Shown here: positions 8,721 through 15,983 of the stretch, one piece after another | Layout of the letters: the number at the start of each line of letters is the position of its first letter | How positions within the stretch are numbered: the first letter of the stretch is position 1 | NCBI GenBank assembly: GCA_013373245.1 | Contig: JABXID010000230.1 | Location: 1-32,400, forward strand | Direction of reading: 5' to 3' | Source: Gammaproteobacteria bacterium | GTDB lineage: Bacteria; Pseudomonadota; Gammaproteobacteria; Enterobacterales; Alteromonadaceae | Length of the DNA stretch: 32,400 nt | Position numbers and translations under genes: made by a program | Notes under the pieces: generated by a model | Databases searched by the model: none | Told to the model about the DNA's origin: nothing | Seen by the model: only the letters and a program-made list of their open reading frames with translations

Positions 8721-9485
8721 CTACTTCTCAGGGAATTCATATCCTGCGTATTTATAAAGTGAAGATATTGGCTCACGACTTAATTCGATTATGCTCTTGT
8801 TCGTATTTAACATGGCTTGATATATAAGATGTCTTCCCGCCTTATAGCCGATAAACATTCTCCCATCGGGATGCTCACCAGACACCCAATGCATATAGTT
8901 AGCGTTGCTTGGTAGTGTTAGGATTTCTTTTACCCACTCATCCACATTGTCTGAATCAAGGAGCATATCGAAGGATTGCCCACTTAACAGTTCCGCAAAC
9001 ACCGTCGCTAATCCTTCATTTGCCGCAGCGATATGTATGCCAGGACCAAAAAGATTGTCTTCGATGGCCCATCCTGATGCGACATGATGCAGCTCATGCA
9101 AAACCGTAGAACGCAGGCCTTTCTCAATAGCATCAGAAAATCCACCTTTGCCATGCTCAGAAAGCATGAGCTTAATTTTTCCCACCGGATCATGATGGGT
9201 CGCCATGCCAGTGATCCCTCCGACAATGTCTAAGTTCCAATCCACAGTGTCGATAGTGAAAACGAGCTGTTTTGTCATTTTAGGAAAAAAGGCACGCACA
9301 TCTCTCTCTGCAAATTTGATGATTGATTCCAACTGAGTTTTTTCGGCCTCCGTTAGTTTTTTATTGTTGTATTCAAATATGATATTTGGATTTTCTCCTG
9401 GCAATGATGAAGCATATGCAAATACTGAAACGTAGAAAAAGACCACGGTTAGCAACCCAAACAACGGTAATTTTTTCAAAATCAT
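8721..9485 (-). CDS. Exported DUF2268-like zinc metalloprotease
   Basis: The 254-residue protein has a signal peptide (LPLFGLLTVVFFYVSVFAYA). VLHELHHVASGW, with HELHH at about 130-134, is an HExxH zinc motif, and AANEGLATVFAE supplies a downstream Glu (about 157) as third ligand. This arrangement fits the DUF2268 group of predicted gluzincin-like proteases. The start at 9485 has GGAG eight bases upstream; the longer in-frame start at 9575 would overlap the upstream PD40 gene and bury the signal peptide. It starts 25 bp after the PD40 gene, so the two are surely cotranscribed. Natural substrate unknown. Confidence 0.8.
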   Translation of the reverse strand: MILKKLPLFGLLTVVFFYVSVFAYASSLPGENPNIIFEYNNKKLTEAEKTQLESIIKFAERDVRAFFPKMTKQLVFTIDTVDWNLDIVGGITGMATHHDPVGKIKLMLSEHGKGGFSDAIEKGLRSTVLHELHHVASGWAIEDNLFGPGIHIAAANEGLATVFAELLSGQSFDMLLDSDNVDEWVKEILTLPSNANYMHWVSGEHPDGRMFIGYKAGRHLIYQAMLNTNKSIIELSREPISSLYKYAGYEFPEK

Positions 9486-9510
9486 TTTTAACTCCCGATT
9501 GCAATTTGTT

Positions 9511-10374
9511 CTATTTAACAGTGCGAAGTGTTTCAATAACTTGAGCACTGACCCAATACATGTTGGCATTGCCATGTTCGTTCAAACGATGGAAGAATAA
9601 ATACTTGCCATCAGGTGTCACGCTGGCTGCGGCATCCCAACCGTTAGTGTTAATATCTTTTCCCATGTTTATAGCTTTTCCCCAGGTACCATCTTCCTGT
9701 CTGAAACTGATGTATATATCAGAGCCGCCGAATCCATGCTCTCTTTTACCATCCCAGAGCAGATATGACTCATCTGGTGCGATAAAAGGATGTGCGTTAA
9801 ATGTTCCAGTATTGATGTGCTTCGGGAAAGCCTTGGGAGGGTGGCGCACACCGTCTATCAATCGAGAGTAGCGGATAACCCCATCGCCATCAGGCCAACC
9901 TGCTTCATCAAAAACATAGGTACCTTGCAACGAGCTACTCATTCGCATTATTTGAAAATCTTCAAACGCTTCACCAACACTGATAGCATCAGACCACCCT
10001 TCGGGTGTTCGCGTGCGAACTCTCTTCCCTAAATGCATCAAGTTTCCATCAGGAGAGAACATAGGTTGCCCCAACTTGGAGTCAAATAATGATTCCTGCC
10101 ATTGCCCTTCTTGCTGGTGCATTACAACAAATTCCACTTTGGCATCTTCTGCTGGTTGCCTAAGAAAATAAAAGCTCTGCATATCTGGAGAAAAAGTACC
10201 TCCATAGGAATAGAGCTTCTTAGATATTACGCCAGGTCCAAAAACTTCAGCTTCATTGCTCGGTACTTTTTGCCCTAGATAGGCACCAGAAAGCATCTGG
10301 CTCGGATTAGCAGAAGCGCTACCCAGTGTTATGAAAGCAAACATCATTGCTAGTGAAAATGAAACAAAACGCAT
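9511..10374 (-). CDS. Exported PD40-type (WD40-like) beta-propeller protein, SoxR-controlled
   Basis: A signal peptide (FVSFSLAMMFAFITLGSASA) is followed by TolB-like PD40 repeats: GTFSPDMQSFYFLRQ, PMFSPDGNLMHL, HPFIAPDESYLLWDG and SVTPDGKYLFFHRLN. The mature protein is about 265 residues. It is clearly paralogous to the protein at 11181-12071: both share YLGQ, FGPGVIS/FAPGIIS and the ending YWVS-x-x-VIE-x-LR. The start has GAGG seven bases upstream and lies about 40 nt from the expected transcription start of the SoxR promoter. It is the first gene of the minus-strand run to 4604. A binding or scaffold role in the periplasm is likely; no catalytic residues are evident. Confidence 0.85.
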   Translation of the reverse strand: MRFVSFSLAMMFAFITLGSASANPSQMLSGAYLGQKVPSNEAEVFGPGVISKKLYSYGGTFSPDMQSFYFLRQPAEDAKVEFVVMHQQEGQWQESLFDSKLGQPMFSPDGNLMHLGKRVRTRTPEGWSDAISVGEAFEDFQIMRMSSSLQGTYVFDEAGWPDGDGVIRYSRLIDGVRHPPKAFPKHINTGTFNAHPFIAPDESYLLWDGKREHGFGGSDIYISFRQEDGTWGKAINMGKDINTNGWDAAASVTPDGKYLFFHRLNEHGNANMYWVSAQVIETLRTVK

Positions 10375-10419
10375 TTAAACCTCGCTCTTCAATTGTTGAA
10401 TTTTTTGGGGAATGCAAAC

Positions 10420-10450
10420 ACCATAAGTCCTCAAGTCAACTTGAGGTCAA
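10420..10450 (-). promoter_or_regulatory. SoxR-activated promoter with SoxR box
   Basis: On the minus strand: -35 TTGACC (10445-10450), a 19-bp spacer, -10 TATGGT (10420-10425). The spacer region holds the dyad CCTCAAGTCAACTTGAGG (10429-10446, plus-strand reading), one base from the known E. coli soxS operator core CCTCAAGTTAACTTGAGG. The 19-bp spacing is the MerR-family hallmark. It faces the PD40 gene starting at 10374. Confidence 0.9.
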
Positions 10451-10633
10451 GTGTTATTTTTGAATTTGTGAAAAATCACGGTGATACCTGATTTTATCGC
10501 TGTGCAACATATACAGTCGACAACACGGTTCGACATTCCCAGAGCAGGAAAATAGCGTGTTTGGCTATCGATTGACGTACAGATAGTTCATATTTCAGAA
10601 CAGTTCGTTCTTGTGGAATATAATATTTTTAAA

Positions 10634-11080
10634 CTACGATTTTTTGTTTTTATCTAGCAATACAGGTCCAGTACCCGATTCAGCAAGCTTGTCATTTTCA
10701 TTGTAGATAGGACAGTTTTCCATCGATAAACAGCCGCAACCAATGCAGCCTGTTAGGTTGTTACGTAAGTTTTTTAAATAATTGATGCTATTATCCAACT
10801 CCGTTTGCCAATACGTTGCTAGATTTTTCCAGTCGCTCTTACTTGGCGCTTCATTGAGTGGTAAATATGACATGGCCTCTTTAATTGACTCAAGACCGAT
10901 GCCCATTTTCTGCGCAGCTTTGATTACAGACACCCGGCGCAACACGTCTTGTTTGTACCGGCGATGGTTTGCGGTGTTTCGGTGGCTTGATATCAAGCCA
11001 ATTGACTCGTAGTAGTGTAATGTGCTTACTCTAATACCAGCTCTTTTGGCAACTTCACCAACCGTTAATGCATTTTTCAT
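10634..11080 (-). CDS. soxR: SoxR, redox-sensing MerR-family transcriptional activator
   Basis: A 148-residue MerR protein: winged-helix segment LTVGEVAKRAGIRVSTLHYY, dimer helix, then CIGCGCLSMENC with Cys112, 115, 117 and 123, exactly the CxxCxCx5C [2Fe-2S] motif of SoxR. It is oxidised by redox-cycling compounds and nitric oxide and then untwists promoters with 19-bp spacers. It is transcribed divergently from the second PD40 gene across a SoxR box, the same geometry as soxR-soxS, but no soxS is here. A second box drives the long minus-strand run. The start lacks a strong ribosome site, so low expression is likely. Confidence 0.95.
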   Translation of the reverse strand: MKNALTVGEVAKRAGIRVSTLHYYESIGLISSHRNTANHRRYKQDVLRRVSVIKAAQKMGIGLESIKEAMSYLPLNEAPSKSDWKNLATYWQTELDNSINYLKNLRNNLTGCIGCGCLSMENCPIYNENDKLAESGTGPVLLDKNKKS

Positions 11081-11098
11081 TTTCTTTATATAAAGGCC

Positions 11099-11129
11099 TT
11101 TACCTCAAGTATACTTAAGGTTTTAACAT
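11099..11129 (+). promoter_or_regulatory. SoxR-activated promoter in the soxR-PD40 divergent region
   Basis: -35 TTTACC (11099-11104), a 19-bp spacer, -10 TAACAT (11124-11129). The dyad CCTCAAGTATACTTAAGG (11103-11120) is a SoxR box with one mismatch between arms. TTTACC is the same -35 as in E. coli soxS. Expected transcription start is near 11136, giving a leader of about 45 nt to the ATG at 11181. The box lies 23 bp before soxR, so it may also autoregulate it. Confidence 0.88.
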
Positions 11130-11180
11130 TTGTCATTTAAGCGGATATATAATTCAAATGACACTTTTAGAGGTAAATAT

Positions 11181-12071
11181 ATGAGACTAAAAATACTAGC
11201 GGTAATCAAATTCTTCGGATTAGTTAATTTATGTCATGCAGAAGACCAGACTAATCATTTAATCGCTTCCAAACCTTATCTGGGTCAAGAGCTGCCAGGA
11301 AAAACGCCGCAATTGTTTGCTCCTGGGATTATATCAATCGAAGGTCGGTATGAATTTGGTATTGCATTTTCGCCTGATTTAACGGAGATCTACTTTTCTG
11401 CAAATAAAAAAGGGGAAATATCTCAAATATTCTTCACTCGTCAGATGGAGAGAACATGGTCCAAAATTCAGAAAATCAGTCTCACAAAAAGGGAAGAACT
11501 TGGAGAACTACACCCTTTCATTAGCCATGATGGGCAAAGGCTCTACTTTTCAACTCATGATTTTAATTACGATAATAACAATAACTGGTTTGTGACTCGG
11601 GATCATGGTAGCTGGGTCTCTCCAGAAAAACTGAGTGACGCAATAAATAATGATGAAGTGTTCGATGTGAGTGAAGCAGCTAATGGCGATCTTTACTATA
11701 CCAATGTATCAAAGATGCGCATGTACACCGCGAAAAAGGTTGCAGAAAACTATTCAGAAACAAATGAAATAGGTATTCATTCGGGTATCCACGGATTCAT
11801 CTCACCATCCCAGGATTTTATAATAGTAGACGATAGGAATCACAGCAGGAAAGATAAAGATCTATATGTCTATTTCAAAAAAGACCATGGTAATTGGGGA
11901 GAGCCAATTGCCCTTGGAGATGAAATTAACACGCCATACAATGAGACCGTTCCGAGCATCACCCCAGATGGAAAATATCTATTTTTCAGCAGGTATAACG
12001 AAAGCAACGGATTATCTAATTTTTATTGGGTAAGCTCAGAGGTTATAGAAGAGCTTCGCCCAGAACAATAA
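11181..12071 (+). CDS. Exported PD40-type beta-propeller protein, second paralogue
   Basis: A 296-residue protein with a signal peptide (LKILAVIKFFGLVNLCHA) and PD40 repeats: GIAFSPDLTEIYFSAN, HPFISHDGQRLYFSTH, GFISPSQDFIIVDD and SITPDGKYLFFSRYN. It mirrors the 9511-10374 protein along its whole length but is diverged. The start at 11181 is set by AGAGG upstream and by the SoxR promoter; a TTG at 11130 would lie before the expected transcript start. Function is unknown; a periplasmic binding propeller induced by redox stress is the simplest reading. Confidence 0.85.
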   Translation: MRLKILAVIKFFGLVNLCHAEDQTNHLIASKPYLGQELPGKTPQLFAPGIISIEGRYEFGIAFSPDLTEIYFSANKKGEISQIFFTRQMERTWSKIQKISLTKREELGELHPFISHDGQRLYFSTHDFNYDNNNNWFVTRDHGSWVSPEKLSDAINNDEVFDVSEAANGDLYYTNVSKMRMYTAKKVAENYSETNEIGIHSGIHGFISPSQDFIIVDDRNHSRKDKDLYVYFKKDHGNWGEPIALGDEINTPYNETVPSITPDGKYLFFSRYNESNGLSNFYWVSSEVIEELRPEQ

Positions 12072-12137
12072 GTCTGGGTAAACCGCCAAACGAATTAATG
12101 TTGGGTAATAGCAGTTAATAATAAAAAGGAAGTTTCA

Positions 12138-12593
12138 ATGGCACTTATATTTCGTTCAGCTACATTAGAAGACTTAGAAAGTCTGGTATCTCTTTTATCA
12201 AGTGACCCATTAGGTAGCCAAAGAGAAGATGCGACAGTGCCACTTCATGCCGATTATATTTCGGCGTTTGAAGCAATCACCAAAGACCCAAACAATGAGT
12301 TGATTGTTGTTGAGTTTGACGGAGTGTTGGTTGGCATGCTTCAAATCACTTTTATCCCTTATTTGACCCATATTGGCAGTTGGCGCTGTCTCATCGAAGG
12401 GGTTCGAATCCACGAAGAGTTCAGGGGAAGAGGCTTTGGTGAGCAGATGTTTGAATATGCTATAGCGCAAGCCAGAAATAAGGGGTGCCGTATGGTACAA
12501 CTCACCAGCGATAAACAACGCCCAGCCGCCATAAGGTTTTATGAAAAGCTAGGCTTCAAAGCAACACACGAAGGGTTTAAGCTCGTGCTGTAA
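12138..12593 (+). CDS. GNAT-family N-acetyltransferase
   Basis: A 151-residue single GNAT domain. VRIHEEFRGRGFGEQM (about 89-104) is motif A with the RxxGxG acetyl-CoA pyrophosphate loop, and AAIRFYEKLGFKATHEGF is motif B. AAAGGA lies ten bases before the ATG. It follows the second PD40 gene by 66 bp on the same strand and could be read from the same SoxR promoter. Acceptor unknown; small-molecule amines, including toxins, are typical. Confidence 0.88.
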   Translation: MALIFRSATLEDLESLVSLLSSDPLGSQREDATVPLHADYISAFEAITKDPNNELIVVEFDGVLVGMLQITFIPYLTHIGSWRCLIEGVRIHEEFRGRGFGEQMFEYAIAQARNKGCRMVQLTSDKQRPAAIRFYEKLGFKATHEGFKLVL

Positions 12594-12605
12594 GCTGAGC
12601 GCTAG

Positions 12606-12650
12606 CAAAGCAAAGCAAAGCAAAGCAAAGCAAAGCAAAGCAAAGCAAAG
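12606..12650 (+). repeat. Pentanucleotide tandem repeat (CAAAG)9
   Basis: Nine perfect, uninterrupted copies of CAAAG start 13 bp after the GNAT stop. It is outside any gene. Copy number should be prone to slippage. Confidence 0.97.
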
Positions 12651-12775
12651 AATTGTAACGGTCAAATAATTTGGGGCTAGTATATAGAGGCTTTGAAGGT
12701 CCGTTGTTCGCTCATAACTGACCGTCAGACCTCATCTGAAATAAATCACTTTTCGCTGTGAACTTTATTCGAATC

Positions 12776-12800
12776 ATCAAATTTGTTTTGAGTACGTTAC
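12776..12800 (+). repeat. 25-bp direct repeat, right copy
   Basis: It starts ATCAAATTTGTTTTGAGTAC and matches 4098-4122 with two mismatches. It ends directly before the first codons of the ATPase fragment and contains the in-frame stop that cuts that fragment off upstream. Confidence 0.75.
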
Positions 12801-13085
12801 TTGGAAAAAGTTCGAGAAGGAAAAGTAACGACAAAATCTGGCCGCCCGATACCCGGCAACAACGATATCCCCGGGTATTGCTATGTGCTTTGCGACCTGA
12901 CTGAGTCCATGCATCGCCGTTGCCGTCGAGCCAATCTGCGAATCACATCTGATGGGATGGGTTATTTGGGATACAACGAGCCATCTCATGCATATATTGA
13001 AGTTATAACTTTTGACCAACTCGTTAAAGCTGCAAAAGAGAGAAATATGGCTTTCTTTGACAAACTAGGGCTGCCAACCAACTAA
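12801..13085 (+). pseudogene. C-terminal fragment of an HSP90-like (HATPase) ATP-binding protein
   Basis: The 94 codons resemble, from memory, the extreme C-terminus of large HATPase_c_3 proteins: GYCYVLCDLTESMHRRC, SDGMGYLGYN and AYIEVITFDQLVKAAKERN, ending FDKLGLP. Full proteins are several hundred residues, with the ATPase domain at the N-terminus, which is absent. An in-frame TGA lies at 12789-12791, and no ribosome site precedes the TTG at 12801. It is therefore a remnant rather than a small gene. Related full-length genes often sit in defence or accessory islands, so this may be debris of earlier cargo. The family call is moderate. Confidence 0.6.
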
Positions 13086-13094
13086 CTTGCACAT

Positions 13095-13130
13095 AAAAAA
13101 GCAGGCCTTCAATTTGAGGCCTGCTTTTTA
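13095..13130. terminator. Strong bidirectional terminator inside the glmS-side element end
   Basis: GCAGGCCT (13101-13108) pairs with AGGCCTGC (13117-13124), extended by A6 and T5 arms on either side. It now terminates glmS on the minus strand and cargo transcripts on the plus strand. Confidence 0.88.
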
Positions 13131-13139
13131 TTAAGGTCT

Positions 13140-13206
13140 ACTTTCCAACTTTGTTCGTCACTTTCCATCCTTGTTTATAACTTTCCAACTTAATTTAGAT
13201 GTGACA
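13140..13206 (-). repeat. Right end of Tn7-like element: three overlapping-type repeats
   Basis: ACTTTCCAAC or ACTTTCCATC recurs at 13140, 13160 and 13180, an exact 20-bp period, and the tip TGTCA is at 13206-13202 (minus strand). Dense repeats at the glmS-side end match the right end of Tn7, where TnsB sites overlap. Confidence 0.85.
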
Positions 13207-13211
13207 ATAGC
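13207..13211. repeat. Target-site duplication ATAGC, right copy
   Basis: Five bases identical to 3960-3964, lying 21-25 bp past the glmS stop codon, the standard Tn7 duplication position. Confidence 0.88.
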
Positions 13212-13231
13212 GGTTATTCAATATAGTCCTG

Positions 13232-15064
13232 CTATTCCACCGTTACTGATTTGGCTAAATTACGAGGTTGGTCTACGTCGGTGCCTTTGATAATAGCAAC
13301 GTAGTAACTTAATAATTGTAACGGTATGGTGTAGATGATTGGTGCGATGACCTCATCAACGTGAGGCACTTCCATCACGCGCATAGTGTCGTCACCTTTA
13401 AATTGCGCGTCTTTGTCGGCAAATACATATAAGATGCCACCACGAGCGCGTACTTCTTCAACGTTCGATTTAAGTTTCTCCAATAACTCATTGTTTGGTG
13501 CAACCACAACGATTGGAATTTCAGCATCAATCAGTGCCAGTGGTCCATGTTTTAGTTCACCCGCTGCGTAGGCTTCTGCATGAATGTAAGAGATCTCTTT
13601 TAACTTCAACGCTCCTTCCATTGCGATTGGGTATTGGTCACCACGACCTAAGAACAAGCTGTGATTCTTTTCCGCGAACTCTTCCGCCAACTTTTCAATG
13701 CCGTCGCTCATTAATAACGTTTCTTCAAGTTTCGCAGGTAAGCTGCTAAGCGCTGTAACTATGCTCTTTTGCGTTTCTGCACTCATGCCTTTTTGTTTAC
13801 CTAGCGCAACCGTCAACATTAATAACGCCACTAGTTGAGTGGTAAAAGCTTTCGTCGAGGCTACGCCAATTTCTGCGCCAGCATTAGTCATTACCGCTAA
13901 ATCAGACTCACGTACCAAAGACGAACCTGGCACATTACAAATACTCAAACTTGCTTTATAACCAATTTCTTTTGCCAAGCGTAAAGCTGCCAATGTATCT
14001 GCTGTTTCACCCGACTGAGAAATTGTCACAACTAGCGCGTTTTTAGGAACGAAGGATTTTCTGTAACGAAACTCTGAAGCGATTTCGATGTTACAGCTAA
14101 CATTCGCCAACGACTCTAACCAATATCGCGCCACCATTCCTGAGTGATAAGACGTACCGCAAGCAATTATTTGAACATGGTCGATACCTTTTAAGATCTC
14201 CGCGGCATTAACACCTAAATACTCTTCAATTACGGTTTCGTTGTTAATACGATCTGCCAAAGTATTGCGCACAGAAATCGGTTGCTCGTGAATTTCTTTT
14301 AACATGTAGTGACGGTATTCGCCTTTGTCACCAGCATCGTGCGTTACAGTAGACTCATTTATTTCACGCTCAACAGGGTTACCGTCCGCGTCGAAAATGT
14401 TGATTTCATCACGAGTAATTTCTGCCACATCACCTTCTTCTAAGAAAATGAATCGACGTGTTACAGGCAATAACGCTAATTGGTCTGACGCGACAAAGTT
14501 TTCACCAATACCGACACCAATGACCAATGGTGAGCCAGAACGTGCCACTACGATGCGGTCTGGGTTTGACGGTTCCATGATCACCGTACCGTAAGCACCG
14601 TGTAATTCTTTAACGGTTACTTGCACCGCTTCTAATAAAGTCGCAGCTGATTTACGGTTCTCATTCACTAAATGAGCAATTACTTCGGTATCTGTTGCAG
14701 ATGTGAAGTTATATCCTTTTTCTTGCAACTGGCTGCGCAATACTTCGTGATTTTCAATAATGCCGTTATGCACTAATGCGATTTCTTGACCCGACATATG
14801 CGGGTGCGCGTTTTCTTGAGTCACGCCGCCGTGGGTCGCCCAACGAGTATGAGCGATACCAACCACACCGTTTACATTCGAAGCTTTTACTTCGTCTGCT
14901 AACGTCTGTACTTTGCCCACCTCACGTGCACGTTGTAACGAACCGTCGTTTTCTAACAGCGCTACGCCCGCCGAATCATATCCACGGTACTCAAGACGCT
15001 TTAGACCTTCCAAAAGAATGTTTACGATGTGACGTTCTGCTACGCCACCTACGATGCCACACAT
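13232..15064 (-). CDS. glmS: Glutamine-fructose-6-phosphate aminotransferase (isomerising)
   Basis: This enzyme makes glucosamine-6-phosphate from fructose-6-phosphate and glutamine, the first committed step to UDP-GlcNAc for peptidoglycan and LPS. The protein is 610 residues, the normal length. Cys2 in MCGIVGG is the glutaminase nucleophile, and the N-terminal domain carries [13 protein letters not shown]. Two SIS domains follow ([11 protein letters not shown]...[11 protein letters not shown] and [20 protein letters not shown]). The end [13 protein letters not shown] is the conserved C-terminus whose codons are read by TnsD of Tn7. It lies 12 bp after the DeoR gene on the same strand, so cotranscription is likely. 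No glmS ribozyme is expected in this group and none is seen. Confidence 0.98.
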   Translation of the reverse strand: MCGIVGGVAERHIVNILLEGLKRLEYRGYDSAGVALLENDGSLQRAREVGKVQTLADEVKASNVNGVVGIAHTRWATHGGVTQENAHPHMSGQEIALVHNGIIENHEVLRSQLQEKGYNFTSATDTEVIAHLVNENRKSAATLLEAVQVTVKELHGAYGTVIMEPSNPDRIVVARSGSPLVIGVGIGENFVASDQLALLPVTRRFIFLEEGDVAEITRDEINIFDADGNPVEREINESTVTHDAGDKGEYRHYMLKEIHEQPISVRNTLADRINNETVIEEYLGVNAAEILKGIDHVQIIACGTSYHSGMVARYWLESLANVSCNIEIASEFRYRKSFVPKNALVVTISQSGETADTLAALRLAKEIGYKASLSICNVPGSSLVRESDLAVMTNAGAEIGVASTKAFTTQLVALLMLTVALGKQKGMSAETQKSIVTALSSLPAKLEETLLMSDGIEKLAEEFAEKNHSLFLGRGDQYPIAMEGALKLKEISYIHAEAYAAGELKHGPLALIDAEIPIVVVAPNNELLEKLKSNVEEVRARGGILYVFADKDAQFKGDDTMRVMEVPHVDEVIAPIIYTIPLQLLSYYVAIIKGTDVDQPRNLAKSVTVE

Positions 15065-15076
15065 ATTTATAATCCT

Positions 15077-15853
15077 CTATTCGTAATCTGTTTTCGCAAT
15101 CGTGTATACCGTCACGTTTTGCGATTCAATTTGTTGTTTATGCTGTTCAGAAATACCTTCGTCGGTGATCAATACATCGATGTGCTGCCACGACAATTCC
15201 ACGTTCGGAATTTTACGGTCTAACTTTTCTGACTCCGCTAAAATGATGACTTGCTGAGAAACCTCCGCCATCACTCTGCTTAAATTGGTTAGCTCATTAA
15301 AAGTGGTTGTGCCACGCTCCACGTCCAAGCCGGATGCGCCTAAAAACGCTTGATCGAAGTTGTAACCGCGCAGCATATTTTCGGCTTGCTGACCTTGGAA
15401 CGAATGAGACTGATTGTCCCAAGTACCACCAGTCATGATCAGCGTTGGCTCATTTTCCATTTCCAAAATATGGTTCGCCACTTCCATCGAGTTGCTCATC
15501 ACTACTAAACCGCGCACCTGACGGCAATGATAAAGCACCGCAGACGTGGTACTGCCGCTGTCGATAATGATGCGATTGTGATCTTTAACTAAAGTAGCTG
15601 CTTTTTTTGCAATTGCTTGCTTTCGTTTCGAAACTTTTGAACTGGTCAGTTCGGAAGATTCAGAAGGTAACGCAACTGCGCCGCCGTACTTACGTAACAA
15701 CAAGCCATTTTGCTCTAATGCGTTTAAGTCTTTTCGAATGGTAACTTCAGAGGTTTGAAAGCGTTCAGTCAGCTGTTCAACCGTTACTTCTTGTTGCTGA
15801 TTAACCAACTCAACGATAGAACGCCGACGGGACTGAGTGTTTCTTTTTTGCAA
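15077..15853 (-). CDS. DeoR/GlpR-family transcriptional regulator upstream of glmS
   Basis: A 258-residue protein with an N-terminal DeoR helix-turn-helix (RRRSIVELVNQQQEVTVEQL, then TSEVTIRKDLNALEQNGLLL) and a C-terminal sugar-phosphate sensor domain (IIIDSGSTTSAV, LVVMSNSMEVANHI, LIMTGGTWDNQSHSFQG). It starts with TTG at 15853, supported by the position of the HTH; no upstream ATG is in frame. The tight link to glmS suggests it senses an amino-sugar phosphate and adjusts glmS. Three evenly spaced dyads lie just upstream. Confidence 0.9.
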   Translation of the reverse strand: MQKRNTQSRRRSIVELVNQQQEVTVEQLTERFQTSEVTIRKDLNALEQNGLLLRKYGGAVALPSESSELTSSKVSKRKQAIAKKAATLVKDHNRIIIDSGSTTSAVLYHCRQVRGLVVMSNSMEVANHILEMENEPTLIMTGGTWDNQSHSFQGQQAENMLRGYNFDQAFLGASGLDVERGTTTFNELTNLSRVMAEVSQQVIILAESEKLDRKIPNVELSWQHIDVLITDEGISEQHKQQIESQNVTVYTIAKTDYE

Positions 15854-15884
15854 TGTTTCGCCAACCTTTCAAATGAGCTTAAAT

Positions 15885-15938
15885 TTCGATTCGAAAGATT
15901 ATAGTTTCGAATGAAATTTACGCAAGTTTCTTTTGAAA
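15885..15938. promoter_or_regulatory. Cluster of three TTTC-N4/5-GAAA dyads, probable DeoR operators
   Basis: TTTCGATTCGAAA (15885-15897, perfect), TTTCGAATGAAA (15905-15916) and TTTCTTTTGAAA (15927-15938) are spaced 20 and 22 bp apart, about two helical turns. They lie 30-85 bp upstream of the DeoR gene. GlpR/AgaR-type regulators bind similar TTTCG-containing dyads, so autoregulation of the DeoR-glmS operon is likely. Confidence 0.65.
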
Positions 15939-15983
15939 GATCAGCGTAAAAAATTGAAGTAAAACGTTTAATGTAGTTTCGGG

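Larger units (their letters stand above)
3965..13206. mobile_element. Tn7-like element without transposase genes, at attTn7 of glmS
   Basis: The left end (plus strand, from 3965) reads TGTCATCTATTAACTAAG and the right end (minus strand, from 13206) reads TGTCACATCTAAATTAAG. Both are followed by GGAAAGT starting exactly 20 bases from the tip. ATAGC flanks both sides. The right end begins 25 bp after the glmS stop, the place where Tn7 inserts. The left end has spaced repeats and the right end three overlapping repeats at a 20-bp period, as in Tn7 ends. No tnsA, B, C, D or E-like gene is present in the 9.2 kb, so it is a non-autonomous or decayed element. Cargo: a serine hydrolase, FG-GAP pseudogene, MBL, VOC, DUF2268, two PD40 proteins, soxR, GNAT and an ATPase fragment. 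Confidence 0.9.

Noticed and set aside
12606..12650. Repeat array as a CRISPR or iteron origin
   Set aside because: The unit is only five bases with no spacers and no replication gene is nearby.
12777..13019. 80-codon minus-strand frame opposite the ATPase fragment
   Set aside because: It is a shadow of the plus-strand remnant, with no ribosome site and no family features.
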